A DNA stretch of 64,000 nucleotides from Gigaspora rosea (GCA_003550325.1 QKWP01000700.1:41500-105499); one strand, 5' to 3'; positions 23,341-35,236 are shown, counted from the stretch's first letter. Notes: generated by a model not told the origin, from the letters alone. Made by a program: numbers and translations.

Positions 23341-23493
23341 ATGAATCCAATTTCTGTCTCCTCTGTTACTGAAAAGCCTGATGGTGACGCTGTTAATCAA
23401 TGTTCTATAATGTATACCGTCTCTGGGCCCGGTGCCCCTGTTACTGAAGACCCCTATGGTGGAGCTGCCGTTAACCAATGCTCCATTATGTAA
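23341..23493 (+). CDS. Small CaaX-box peptide precursor (pheromone-like), 50 aa
   Basis: ATG follows an A-rich leader (AAAA before ATG), and the ORF ends CSIM-stop, a classical CaaX box. CaaX cysteines are prenylated, the last three residues are removed and the cysteine is methylated. Fungal lipopeptide mating pheromones are made this way from precursors of this size. The sequence holds an internal repeat: VTEKPDGDAVNQCSIM (about 9-24) and VTEDPYGGAAVNQCSIM (about 34-50), joined by a short YTVSGPGAP linker. In the seven codons for VNQCSIM the two copies differ at four positions, all synonymous third bases (AAT/AAC, TGT/TGC, TCT/TCC, ATA/ATT), which is what selection on the peptide would leave. 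Local G+C is high for this window. Rhodosporidium rhodotorucine precursors are a known case of tandem CaaX pheromone units. There is no signal peptide, as expected for this class. The pheromone role is inference. Confidence 0.65.
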   Translation: MNPISVSSVTEKPDGDAVNQCSIMYTVSGPGAPVTEDPYGGAAVNQCSIM

Positions 23494-23522
23494 CTTAACG
23501 TTCGAGATCCTTTCACCCAAAT

Positions 23523-23640
23523 ATGCTCGCTATACAAGATTTTATATATTCCCTCCGCACCTATGGGTTATGTTCGCTATAGAAGATCTCATATATCTCT
23601 CCTCACTCTGGGTTATGTTCGTTTAACAAAGATCTCTGGG
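23523..23640 (+). repeat. 3' UTR tandem repeat after CaaX ORF
   Basis: Three imperfect units start ATGCTCGCTATA, ATGTTCGCTATA and ATGTTCGTTTAA at 23523, 23570 and 23615 (periods 47 and 45 bp). They share CAAGAT/AGATCT and CTCTGGGTT words. The repeat lies wholly downstream of the stop codon, in the presumed 3' UTR. Confidence 0.6.
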
Positions 23641-24647
23641 TTTTCTTTCATAATTGTTTAGTTTAATTTTATCGTTCTTTATTTTTACTTTAATAATTAG
23701 TCAAACTTTTTGTATTCATTTTTGTATTTTTTTTATTTATTTTTAATGACCTTACTTAATTTTTGGTTGGAGTATTTCTCTTTTTTTTTTGGTTCCTAGA
23801 TTATGTAATTTAAAAGTTTGGGAATTTTCATAGTTATAGTCTTACCTTTTTTTTTAACGTTTTCGATGAATTATTTTTTGTATTCTCTCCGGTAGATTAT
23901 ATTTAAATGTTCATTGATCGGTTTTTTTTTTTTTAACGTTTAATAAAAAGCAAGTTCTATGCTATGAATAACAAATATTGCGTGCCAGATCTTGTTTGAG
24001 TTAATGTTCAAGTGTGTAATATACTTTTACGAAATGTGAGAATGACCATATGAGTGTTGCAGCTGGAAATTAAGTTTTCATAGTGGTGAACCTAGCCCCT
24101 GAAAAATAATGATATTAATAATCAGTGTGATTTGTAAATATACACACAATTCTTCCAAGTTTTTGCTTATATATATCTTAGTATTACCAGGGCCCCTGAA
24201 TACGAAAAACCTTTGTCGTGTCGTTGAAAAGTCTAGTTGCATGAATTTCCTTTTTTGATACCAATTTCGTTTGACTGTTGATATATCGATAAGCATAGCG
24301 GGCTTTCATTGTGATTGGCAGATCATCTGTGATATAGTAAAAATTTTATTTGTTAATCGAAATTAATCGAAATACTCAAATCGTCACGAATAAAAACTCA
24401 TAACCTCATATATACATATAAATAACTAACTATATTATTTGTAACGAAATTAATACCAACAGTAGTCTTTACGATGAAATCTCGTTAATCTTAAATCTAA
24501 ATCTATAATATATCATAGATAAAATTCTGATAAGCCAAAATTTATTAAAACTAATCCTAACATACTACGAATCAAAAAGAAAAAAATAAACCAAAAACGA
24601 ACCAAAAAATGGCTAATAAAACAAACTCAAAAGTACTCGTTCCTATA
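23641..24647. other. Intergenic
   Basis: T-rich to about 23940, then mixed sequence. No gene, RNA or repeat was recognised. Confidence 0.4.
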
Positions 24648-25369
24648 GATGCTGGTGTAATTAAATGATTTCACCATTTCACCAATCACCAATCGGCAAT
24701 GGTGTAACTGGTGTAACTGGTGAATTGGTGTAATTGGTGTAATTGCTGAATTGGTGAATTGGTGAATTGGTGAAACGGTGAATTGGTGAATTGGTGAACT
24801 GATGAGATGGTGGAATGGTGAAACGGCAGAATGGTGAAATGGTAAATTTCCAAAGTCCGGAATTATTTCAGTCTGGAATTCGGACTGTATTTCTCTTCAA
24901 AAGTTAGGTTTTTGTTCAAATTTTTACATTTTATGTTTTTACAAGAACACTTAGAGATCAAAACTGTTAACTGTTTAAGTTGAATTTAGATGCTAAATGC
25001 ACAATATAAAAATAAATTTTGTAAAGTGACAGAAGCAAGTAACTTTACTTTAATTTTATTTTAACCAACCAAATTTGTCGATCTCGTTGAAATAAATGAA
25101 AGAAAAGGTGCTTTTTTAGAAGACAATCAATTCAACAATTCACTAATTCAAAATTCACCAATTCACCATTTCACAATTTCACCATTTTCACCAATTCACC
25201 ATTTCACCAATTCACCAATTCACTAATTTACTATTTTACCAATTTTACTAATTTCACCAATTTCACTATTTCACCAATTTTACCACTTCACCAAAATTTT
25301 ATTTTGGTGTAATTTTGGTGAAACTATTTCACATTTCACTTGGTGAAATGGTTTAATTTCACCAGCATC
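24648..25369. mobile_element. MITE with GGTGAATT/AATTCACC subterminal arrays, copy 2
   Basis: The termini GATGCTGGTGTAATTAAA and TTTAATTTCACCAGCATC enclose arrays of GGTGAATT and its inverse around the same core as 2391-3103. The two copies align along their whole length, which fixes the element borders. It is non-autonomous; superfamily unknown. Confidence 0.85.
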
Positions 25370-25689
25370 TTTAACTGTTCCAATATCAAACTGATTAATT
25401 TCATTTAATAATCGTTATACAGTTACAGTACCTCATTAAGTTTTAACTATTATTATTAAATCTATGAACCTTATAATTCTCAACTTCATATTATTGGCCT
25501 ATATTATAGTCAGATTTTATATTAGTTTGGATTACAAAAAATAAGTTCAAAAATAAAAGACAGCTTAAATTGCCAAGTTTTGTTAACTAATTGTAACTAT
25601 AAGCTAAACTTAAATGTTCAATCATAAATTTTCAGAATAGTATTATTGAGACCAAATATACAAAGATATCTAAAACTTATTTAGTCTTG

Positions 25690-26330
25690 TAAGTTTATCA
25701 AAAATAAGAAAAAGGCACCTTTATGCCCTATTAAAGTAAAAAGAGCCTTTTAATGAATAAGAATAGATTTAGAGGATCCTCCCTATAATGGCACAAAATC
25801 ATCACTATATTATTGTTACAACTGACTATCTTACTCAATAGTTAAAAGCAAAAGCCATACTAGATGCAAATGCAGAAACCTTAGACAAGTTTATTATTGA
25901 GGAAATTGTTTATAAATATAGAGTACCCAAAATAATACTTTTTGATAATAGAAAGAATTTTATTAATAAAGTTGTTAGAATATTGTATAAAAATTTTCTA
26001 ATAGAATTTTTTATCAGACCAATAAAATAGTAAAAAGTTAAATTGAACACTTTGTACCTCTCTTGCTAAAGTAACAAATAAAATAAAAACTAGAATATGC
26101 ATATACTTATAGTATTATTTACATATATAACTAAGTATCATACAACTATAAAATATATGTTTTTTTAATTTATATATAGACAACAAGCTATTCTTTCTAT
26201 TGAAAACTACTATTCTTGTAAAATAATTAGAGTTAGATAAAGACGTATTACTAAAAGATAAGAGTTAATCAAAGAATTATCTTATTAGTATAATAAAGCT
26301 TATAAAAATACTAAAAGAAACAAAAAGTTA
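25690..26330 (+). pseudogene. Ty3/Gypsy integrase fossil
   Basis: The plus strand reads through a recognisable integrase core: TDYLTQ, KAKAILDANAETLDKFI and KIILFDNRKNF correspond to the first and second catalytic Asp regions of gypsy integrases. The copy is old and heavily broken (many breaks). No LTRs or other parts were recognised beside it. Confidence 0.7.
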
Positions 26331-27394
26331 GATTAATTTCAGAATTCAACCAGAAAAGTTTAAAATTGAAAATAAAGTTTGAATATAAAAAAAAGAACAT
26401 TTAAGCTTTCCAATTAGCAAAATTTTAAAAAGAAAATTTGATCTTTTATTATCAAAAATAAATTAAATAATAAAGCTTATAAACTTTGTACAATAAAGAA
26501 AAACATTATTTAAATATTATAATAGTAATGATTTTGTTAAATATTACAAGAGACAAAATAGCAACCAATAATTGATATTGAAAATTAGAATTTTTGGTTA
26601 AAATAATATGAAGCACAACTCCTTAATTTACTTTGTACAACAATTTTTTATAAATATTAATCCAAAATTATTTTTTTCTAAAATTTAAAAATTTTAAAAC
26701 CACTTTATTAAAATTTTCTTGCCTTTAAATACTAAAAAGAACCAGAATAAAAACTACTATATTATGCCCAAACCTTGACTGCTTTTATAGAATTAATTAT
26801 ATATTAAAGATAGAGTAAATATAGATTATTTTAATAGTGATTATGTTGTAATTATATGATTAACCAATCAGAATTGTAAACCACATAGATTCAACCAATC
26901 AGAATTGATAATTTTTGTACAACCTAAAGAAATTTGGGTTACCTAAGTTTTTTACCAATATATGAAAAAAGATTTTTTAAATAATATAGTATTTAAAATT
27001 TTACTATGACAAATATAAAACTTCAATTATAAGCCACAAAATTTTGGAGAATATTGGCTATAATTCTAAAAAGTTTTATTAGACATATGTTTGCTTTTAA
27101 TATAGAATTTTGCTGTACCATATAAATTGATTTATATTCACTTTATCCTTAAAATTAGCATCTCTTGTTACAAAATCATAGCTTTATTATTACTAAAAAT
27201 CAAGTTGTAAAATAAATAGAAGATATTATTGATAATTATTTATTTGAACTAGAACTTAATAATCTTAATCACTACAAAATAAAAGTTTTTTAAAAAACTA
27301 AACCAATTAACGAATTAGATATAAATACAAATATTATAAAACAAAGTACAGTTATACTTTCATATAATTACCCAATTTACTTAGCATATACATA
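26331..27394. other. AT-rich, eroded, no gene
   Basis: This is probably the remaining decayed tail of the gypsy fossil plus low-complexity DNA. 'AACCAATCAGAATTG' occurs twice near 26860-26910. Nothing else is supportable. Confidence 0.35.
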
Positions 27395-27630
27395 GTAATA
27401 AAATTATTTTGGGTTTTGGAACCTGAAATTATAATTTGTTCACAAAATTGTTTTTGACCTATTTTACTTAAAACCTAAAATTTTTTGATACTTTTTTTGA
27501 ATAGACAAAATTATAAGAAATATAAATATATAAATTTTATTTGTTCTTCTTTATAAAAAAATTCTAAGTTTTTTTAAAAACCTGAAATAGTCATTTTTTA
27601 AAAATCAATTTTGGTGCCATGTATAATCTA
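27395..27630 (-). repeat. Dispersed repeat family A, copy 2 (inverted)
   Basis: It is the reverse complement of 3118-3335 and 34690-34915: 'AATTATTTTGGGTTTTGGAA' at the left and 'AATCAATTTTGGTGCCAT' at the right. Confidence 0.65.
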
Positions 27631-27659
27631 GTACCTTTAGTAATTATATAAAGGTGTAA

Positions 27660-28630
27660 TTGTATATGTTTAGAATGCTGCATATAAATAAATGTACTAT
27701 TCACTATCATGTTTAGAATATTGCGTATAAATAAATGGGAGCAGGTCAAAATCCTGACAAACAGAATCCCAACAGGTCATAATCCCGACAAAAAAATCCC
27801 GACAATAAAAATCCCGAAAATCCCGACAACAAAAAAATCATTAAATTTATTTAAGTTAGGTTAGGGTTAGGTAAATGCCTAGGATAGGGTTAGGGTGAGC
27901 GCCTGGGCTAGGGTTTGGTTTATAGTAAAGTTGCTCAAGGAAAGCTTTTTTTGATTGTCGGGATTTTTGATTGTCAGAATTTTTTTGTCGGAATTATGAC
28001 CTGTCGGGATTTTGTTTGTCAGGATTTTGACCCAAATCCTAAATAAATATATTCAATCTGAATTATTTGTTTACTTACCTGTTACGTGCCTCAAAACGAC
28101 TTGCAAAAATTTACCGCTTATAGATTTAGTAATTTTATTTTTTTTTATAAGTTCTTAGAGTAAATTTTGACATTTTACTTTCTTTATAAATTTTTAAAGT
28201 AAATTTTGAATTACCATACCATAAACATTTTTCTCACGTAATTTATTTTACCTTTTTATCTTGAAACAAATTTTATTTTTCTTTGATATAAATCATATAC
28301 TATCACATTTAGAATACTGCATATAAATAAATGTACATTTCACTGTTGCGTTTACAATACTGTGTATAAATAAATATATTCAATCTGAATTATTTGTTTA
28401 CTTACCTGTTATGCACCTCAAAACGACTTGCCAAAATTACCGCTTATAAATTCAGTTGATAATTTTACTTTCCTTTATAAGTTCTTAGAGTAAATTTTAA
28501 CATTTTACTTTCCTTTATAAGTTCTTAGAATAAATTTTGACATAAAGTTGACAGATATTGTTTAATATATCAGATATAGATGTTTAATAATAGAATTACC
28601 ATACTGTAATATTTTTCTCACGCGATTTAA
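27660..28630 (+). repeat. Tandem duplication, one copy MITE-filled
   Basis: 27660-28290 and 28300-28630 share 'TTTAGAATACTGCATATAAA', 'ATATTCAATCTGAATTATTT', 'CTTACCTGTTA', 'CTCAAAACGACTTGC' and 'TTTATAAGTTCTTAGAGTAA'. The left copy carries a 304-bp MITE (27737-28040) that is absent from the right copy. Confidence 0.8.
27737..28040. mobile_element. MITE with 8-bp target duplication and empty paralogous site
   Basis: The subterminal inverted repeats GGTCAAAATCCTGACAAA and TTTGTCAGGATTTTGACC extend inward for about 70 bp (AATCCCGACA motifs). AAATAAAT flanks both sides (27729-27736 and 28041-28048). The neighbouring tandem copy has a single AAATAAAT at the same point (GTATAAATAAATATATTC). An 8-bp duplication fits hAT-like or similar transposases. 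Confidence 0.85.
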
Positions 28631-28699
28631 CGTTTGATAAATCTAAGAACTAAAAGAATATACTTGTCCTTATTACATAAATATGGATATGAATCTTCT

Positions 28700-31100
28700 G
28701 AATATCAAAAAAGATTACAGCATGAACACCAACAAAATTGTTGCCAGCAAAAGAAAAAAAGCTTGCTAATAATAGAAATCTAACACTTGCTCACTACTTG
28801 CTTCTATTTCAGAATCTAAAGAGCCTAATGTAGTTGTTTCTTTAATAAATTCCTTATCACAAATTCTAAAAGCATGTGTCTATCTATGGAATTTATGCGG
28901 CATAGACTGCCACTTTCTAGGTAGCATGAACCAAAAATGTTGTTATTGTATTGCCCTTATATAGCTAGATAAAAGAGTAAATCAATCAAAAAAATTACTA
29001 GTTTTTTCTACTTGCTGTAAAAAGGCAAAGTTATTTTCTCCATTTTAATGAACTACCATATCCTCTCAATAAACTTCTAACTGGAACTAGCCAACGTGCA
29101 CGTTCTTTTTCAAAACAATATTCGAATATATAATTCTGCTTTATCTTTCACATCTATAGAGTCAAATATTGACAATCAAATTACAGGCACTAATGGTGTC
29201 TATATGTTTCGTATTCATGGAGAAATGTATTATAAAATAGGCACCCTTTCTCCTGAATCTAAAAGCCAGCCCCAATTTGCTCAAATATATCTATGACACC
29301 GATCATGAATTACCATATGTGGTCGAAATTAAGCTACCTTTTTTGGCCAAAAAATTACACGAAAAATCGTAAAGTAGCTTATTTTCGAAATATAGCATTT
29401 TTGAAAAAATTGGAAAACATACTAATAAAAAGTTATCCAAATGACACCAAATTTTTACTGTAGGTGTATTTTAATGCACTAAACAACTTTATTTAATCAA
29501 TTTTTGAGGTTACTTGGTAAAAAAAGTTTTATATGTAGCAACTGCTAACGAATTTTTAAGATTTTTAAAAAAAATCAGTGGGGTAGCTTATTTTAGGTAG
29601 TAGCTTATTTTCGGATATATACGGTACAGAATATGATGAATATCATGCCCGGTCTTAATTCTATTATCCTTAGTAAACTTCAACAGATACTGCATGATAT
29701 TAATCTGTATGCTAATATATTTCTTCAAGCTGGAAATTTGCTAAATTGTGACTCGTTACTAAATCTAAAATTAATAATTACAGATAATAGAACAAAAGAC
29801 CCTTGCCGTTATAATACTCCAAAAGCATCTAAAATCGCAGTTATTATGGTAGAAGATGAACAAGAAGTAGAATCACCAAATCGAGATATCTTATTATAAT
29901 CACATGGTAGGGAACTACAAAGAATATCGGAATTGCATCCTGCATATCAATCACTTCATTACATTTTTATATTTCCCAGAGGCGAAGATGGTTAATATCC
30001 TAATATTTCTATAAATAATATTACCTCACATGAAGAAATATTAGAATCTAATGATAAAGATCAAGTTAATGAACTAGATAAATGTGTTACACTGATGAAT
30101 TATCTTGCCTACAGGCTTCAAGTTGGTTGTCCTAAAGAATCATTAACTTTGCATTGGTATAGGTAGCTTTTTCAACAATGGATTGTCAATATGTACGCTA
30201 TAATGGAATATGCACATCTTAACTATCTAAGATATAACCAGACACAACTACGTGCTGAATTATATATTGAACTTCAAGACACAATACATTCCGGAGATAG
30301 TTCAATGAATATAGGACAACAAATTATATTACCTTCAAGTTTTATAGATAGCCCTCACCAAATGCATAAGCTATACCAAGATACAATGGCAATTGTATGA
30401 GCAGCAGGAAAACCTGACCTATTCATTACAGTAACTTGCAATTCTAACTGGCCTAAGGTTAAAAATACACTTTTTTCGGGACAAATGGCATCAGACCATC
30501 CTAATCTAATTAGTTGTGTTTTTAATATTGAAATTAAAAGTACTACTAAATAATATTTTAAAGAAAAAATTTTTGGATCAGTAGCAGGCTATGTTTACAC
30601 AATAGAATTTCAAAAACATGGCCTGCCACATGCTCATATTCTTCTTATTCTTGCACAAGAATACAAGCCCCAAACTGTTGATGACTATGATACAATTGTA
30701 TTTTCTAAAATTTCTAATAAAGATAATGACCCTGATCTGTTTACTACGGTCCAACGGTCAATGATTCATGGACTATGTGGTCCATTTATGCCAAATGCTC
30801 TGTGTATGAAAGATTAAAAATGCTCAAAAAGATATCTATAAAACTTTCAGAAGAGTACTATAGAGGATAAAAATGGTTATTCCATATGTAGATGTAGAAA
30901 TAATAGTATTACTATAAAAGTAAAAGGATTTCAATTGGACAATCATTGGGTGGTACCATATAACCCTTATCTTACAGTCAAATACGATTGTCACATTAAT
31001 GTTGAAATCTGTTTGTCAATTACTACTATAAAATACCTTTTTAAATACATATATAAGGAGTATGATTATACAACTCTAGAAATTGGAAACAGTATAAAAT
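28700..31100 (+). pseudogene. Helitron Rep (HUH endonuclease) region
   Basis: Pieces include 29096-29296 (NGVYMFRIHGEMYYKIG), 29633-29899 (NMMNIMPGL, KDPCRYNTPKASKIA), 30191-30400 and the segment near 30590-30650 with EFQKHGLPHAHIL, the two-His HUH motif. Further on, 'VVPYNPYL' and 'IKYLFKYIYKEYD' carry the catalytic Tyr region near 30950-31070. The gene is interrupted by frameshifts, in-frame stops and a MITE. The role, from the family, is nicking and strand transfer in rolling-circle transposition. Confidence 0.8.
29313..29624. mobile_element. TA-flanked MITE inserted in Helitron
   Basis: The inverted termini CCATATGTGG...CGAAATTAAGCTAC and the mirrored GTAGCTTATTTTCGGATATATACGG are flanked by TA. 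Removing the element and one TA joins codons GAT CAT GAA TTA to CAG AAT ATG ATG, restoring the family motif DHELQN...NIMP in one frame. This confirms both borders. TA duplication points to Tc1/mariner. Confidence 0.85.
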
Positions 31101-31939
31101 CAAGTGAATGATAAAATATGGTATGACTTTACCTTAATGTGCGTTATGTTTTAGCATCGGAAGCTTTGTAAAGAATATTTCACTATCATTTGCATAACAA
31201 AAAACCTGACATTATGCAATTACATATTCACCTTCTAAGTAAATATAGAGTAGTGTTTAAAGATGATGAAGCTTTAGAAGATATAATCTGACATGCTGCT
31301 ATAGAAAAACAACTCCTACGGCATGTTATCAAGCAAATATAATGTATCCAGAAGCAAAAAAACTTACTTATAGTGATTTTCTATCTAAATGGACCTATGA
31401 TACACAAACAAAAAAATGGAAACCAAGAAAGTGAGAATATACTATTGGCCATATATATTTTGTTCATCCTGCAGCAGGTGAACGGTATTACTTGCGAATG
31501 CTACTCAATATAGTTGTTAATGCAACTTCCTTTGAAGATATTCGCACAGTTGAATAGAATTTTCTGTTCTTCTTTTAAAAAGGCCTATATTGCTCTAAAC
31601 CTATTGCAAGAGGATACATACGATCAGTGGCACAATTATGCAATTTATTTGCTATACTCTTTATATTTTGTGATCCATTGAGGTCTGAAACACTTTGGAA
31701 AAAGCATATTAATGCTCTCAGTAATGATATACCTTTTCAAGCCTACCATAATACTGGAAATATGGACTTAAGCTTACAAATACTGACATACATAATAGAG
31801 CACTTCTTTATTTGCAATCTATCTTAGGCAAACACAGGAGACATCTTGAGGAATTTCCACATATGCCCGTTTCGATTGCTTTTTCGAATAATAAATATGA
31901 CAACCAACTAATTAGAAAAGAACAACAGTATAACATTGA

Positions 31940-33480
31940 AGAACTTATAGCAATCATTGAAAATAATCTTTTACTTTTGAATATAAATCAGCGAGTCATT
32001 TTTGATGAAGTCATTGGAGCTGTAAAAACTCAAACACCTTCAATCTTTTTTGTAGATGGCCCAGATGAATCTGGAAAAACATTTCTTTATAAGTAAAAAA
32101 TAATTTATCATCATATTATAGTATCGAAATTGCTACAATCAACAAACTTCTTTTATTTTATAAAAATAAATAATGAATTTTATTATTAGTGATAATTATA
32201 AAATTACTTATTTAAATAGAATTCTGCTTGTACATGTTCGTTTAAAAGGATATATTGCTTTTGCTATAGCCTTTTCGGGTATTGCTGCTCTTCTTTTATT
32301 AGGTGGCAGAACTGCTCACTCTAGCTTCAAAATTCTTTTTAACCTATATAAAGACTCTACCTGTTTAATAATTCATGGTTCTGAATTAGCTGTGCTTTTG
32401 CAAAGTGCATGTCTCATTTTCTGGGATGAGGCCCCAATAGCACATCGACACACAATTGAGGCAGTAGATAGAACTTTACGAGACATTATGAAAACTGTAG
32501 ATCAATCACTAGAGAATAAGCTATTTGGAAGCAAAACTGTAGTATTTAAAGATGATTTTTACCAAATCCTTCCTGTGGTAGTTATAGGTGGCTGAGAAGA
32601 AATTGCAGGATCTTGCTTGCACAGATTGCATCTGTGGCAACATGTCAAAATAATGCTATTGAAAATTAATATGTGCCTTTTTGTATTACAAATAAATCAG
32701 ATTTGCAGAGCAAGAAGACTTTACTAATGGCTACTTAAAGTCGAAGAAGATCGTATTCCCACTGTTACTGGAACAGAAGGTGATACTATTCAACTTCTTC
32801 AAACTATTATTTTGCTATCCCAAGATATAAATGATTTGATCCATTTTATTTATTCTAGCTTCTCTGCAGATTCGGATCCTCAGTACTTAGTTGAGCATGC
32901 AATACTTGCTTCAAAAAATGAACATATTAATGCTATTAATACTGCAATTATAAACAAATTTCCCGGAGAGGCAGTAGAATATCTTAGTGCAAACACAATT
33001 AAAAGCCAAACAGGCTCAGAGACTGCTCAGAGCACTAGTATCCAATAGAATTTCTCAACTCTCTTACTATCAGAGGCTTTTCTCCTTATAAACTAAATTT
33101 AAAAATAGGATTTCTAATTATACTATTACGAAACATTTATCCATCCGATGATCTTTGTAATGGAACCAGGCTAACTTGTCATTCTTTTCAAAATCATATT
33201 ATTGAAGCAGAGATTATTATCAGAAAACATGCTGGAGCCCATGCCTTTCTTCCTCACATTATCTTATCGCCCTTAAACGTTAGTCTGCTTTTTATCTTTA
33301 AGCGTCAACATCCCAATACAACCTGCTTTCGTGATAACTATTAATAAATCTCAAGGACAAACCTTAAATTGGGTCAGTTTGTATCTTTCAACTCCTGTTT
33401 TCTCTCATGGACAATTGTATGTTGCTCTTTCAAGAGTAACTTTAAAAAGAATTTAAAGACTCTTATTATTAAAAGGCAAA
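31940..33480 (+). pseudogene. Helitron Pif1-like helicase region
   Basis: The Walker A-like GPDESGKTFLYK ends near 32094 (usual form GPGGTGKTFLYK, so it is mutated). The reading resumes at about 32223 with 'HVRLKGYIAFAIAFSGIAAL' after a 130-bp AT-rich segment with GTAAAA...AATAG borders, probably an intron. Walker B LIFWDEAP is near 32420. 'FYQILPVV' and later 'ILASKNEHINAIN' follow family order. In-frame stops lie near 32593 and 33046, and there are further frame changes. Confidence 0.8.
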
Positions 33481-33540
33481 AATGAATACAAATTGTCTTG
33501 ATCACATACATAATATCATGTACTCTGAGATCTTTCAATA

Positions 33541-34030
33541 AATTAAAGCAAAATTGTTTCTTGCCTTTTTGCTTACTATTTTTTAAATTGCGAAAAATAT
33601 AACTGAACACTTCTAATTTACTGAATTCAAATGCCAATTAGGAATCCAGGCTTAAAAAAACTTTTACCTCACATTAATTTTTTTAATATTAAAAAAAAAA
33701 GCATTTTTGATATATAACAAAAAATGTATATTTAAAAAAGCTTTGTCGACTGCAAAGATCATCAATACTAGAAATAGGTCAAGTATATTTTCACCATGCT
33801 AACTTTGTACTCTGTAATACAACATATATGGCATAGTACGCAGAATCAGTATATGCTAGAGCTACAGAAATTTATGCAAGATCCAAAATAATTTTTGATG
33901 AATTTTTTTGCTAATATATGGCTGAAATTTCAAAATCTAACCAAAAATTATTCTAAAAAAGCCAAAATACCAAGGCTCTTGTATAAGTTTTTTGTGGTTT
34001 TGGCTTAATATACAGTAGCCTACTATATTA
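33541..34030. other. AT-rich after Helitron
   Basis: This may include the Helitron 3' end, but no convincing hairpin plus CTRR was found. There is no other feature. Confidence 0.35.
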
Positions 34031-34400
34031 TTGTGAACACTTTTTAAAAATTTATACAGAGCTAAATATATAAGATATTAAGCTAAAAATTAAAGTATAA
34101 ATTCCTTAAATCTATACTTTTTAAATAAAAAAAATTTTATGCTACAGTTTTTAAAATAATTAAATTTAAGTAAAATTTTAGATTTTTATATTTGACCAGT
34201 TTTTATTGTTGTACAAAATTAATTAAAAAAATAACTGCATAGTAAAAATTAATTTTTTATTAAGCTAATTGAATTTTAAAAATAAGCAAAAATTATTTAT
34301 CATAACAAATTACATATAATTTCAAAATTTTTTAAAATTTTATAAAAATTTAAGATAGTTATTATTTCTAAACAAAATTATATCAATTACCAAATATAGA

Positions 34401-34689
34401 GGTCGTCAAAGCTATGTACCCACATGATATTTTCGTATAAATCAACCAAACGGAGTTGCAAAATTTTGTTTAAAAGAGAAGACTGAAGAAGTCAAAAAAC
34501 CAAATAATGAAGAATGTAAAAACGGCATTCTAAACCTATCTTGGGCCATTAATAAAAAATGTCGGGAAGGTAATTTTACCTATATTTTTTTTAGCCCTAA
34601 CCCTGACTCTAATACCAAATAGTCTCTAATACAAATTTTATCTAAATTTTCAAAAAATCACGTGGGTATATGGCTTTAGCCATCTCTAG
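34401..34689. mobile_element. MITE, AGAGGTCG ends, copy 1
   Basis: AGAGGTCGTCAAAGCTATGT and the mirrored ATATGGCTTTAGCCATCTCT, followed inward by ACCCACATGATA and its inverse. It is related at its tips to 35090-35236. Confidence 0.6.
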
Positions 34690-34915
34690 TGATGCCATGA
34701 AATTAATTTTTGAAAAAGGCCTATTCGTCTTCATTAGAGAAAATTAAAATTTTTTATAAGAAAGAGCAAATAAAATTTATAGATATGTTCTTTATAATTT
34801 TGTTTATACAAAAAAAGTATCAAATAATTTTGCCTTTCAAGTAAAATAGGTCAAAACAACTTCATCTTCAAATTTTAATTTTGGGTTTTAGAATCCAAAA
34901 CAATTTCATCCTAAT
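34690..34915 (+). repeat. Dispersed repeat family A, copy 3
   Basis: It matches 3118-3335 over its length, including 'GAAAAAGGCCTATT', 'AAAAAAGTATCAAATAATTT' and 'TTCAAATTTTAATTT'. Confidence 0.7.
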
Positions 34916-35089
34916 GTATAGCTATCCCCAAATATAGTAATTTTATTACTATATATAGTAATTAACAAATTTTTTTAAAAAATTATAAAATTTTAAAGAT
35001 ATGTGCAATTTGTTATACTAAATAATTTTATTTAAAAAAATTGCTAGTTTATTAATAAAAAATTTAAGTTCAATCTATTACTATATTTA

Positions 35090-35236
35090 GAGGTCGGCTA
35101 AAGCGGAGTGAAATTTGGTTAGGGTTAGGGTTACCTTTTTGATGCAATTATTGTTAGAAGGTTATATAGGTATCAATAATGTAATTTATGCAGTGTGTAG
35201 ATCATATATTGAATTAACTCCGCTTTAGTCGACCTC
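35090..35236. mobile_element. 147-bp MITE with 8-bp target duplication
   Basis: GAGGTCGGCTAAAGCGGAGT and the mirrored ACTCCGCTTTAGTCGACCTC, flanked on both sides by TATATTTA. The core holds GTTAGGGTTAGGGTTA, which resembles telomere repeats but lies inside the element. Confidence 0.8.

Larger units (their letters stand above)
28650..33540 (+). mobile_element. Helitron, decayed autonomous copy
   Basis: A rolling-circle DNA transposon. Plus-strand fragments follow the order of a Helitron RepHel protein: N-terminal zinc-finger-like and 'DTDHEL/IMPGL' region, HUH Rep domain, then a Pif1-type helicase ending in 'SQGQTL' and 'LYVALSRVT' motifs near 33350-33450. Several frameshifts and stops break it. 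A 312-bp MITE (29313-29624) is inserted. The exact 5' TC and 3' hairpin-CTRR ends were not located. Confidence 0.85.

Noticed and set aside
35105-35125. GTTAGGGTTAGGG as telomere or internal telomeric repeat (also near 27855-27905)
   Set aside because: Only two or three units, each inside a MITE with defined ends; not a chromosome end.
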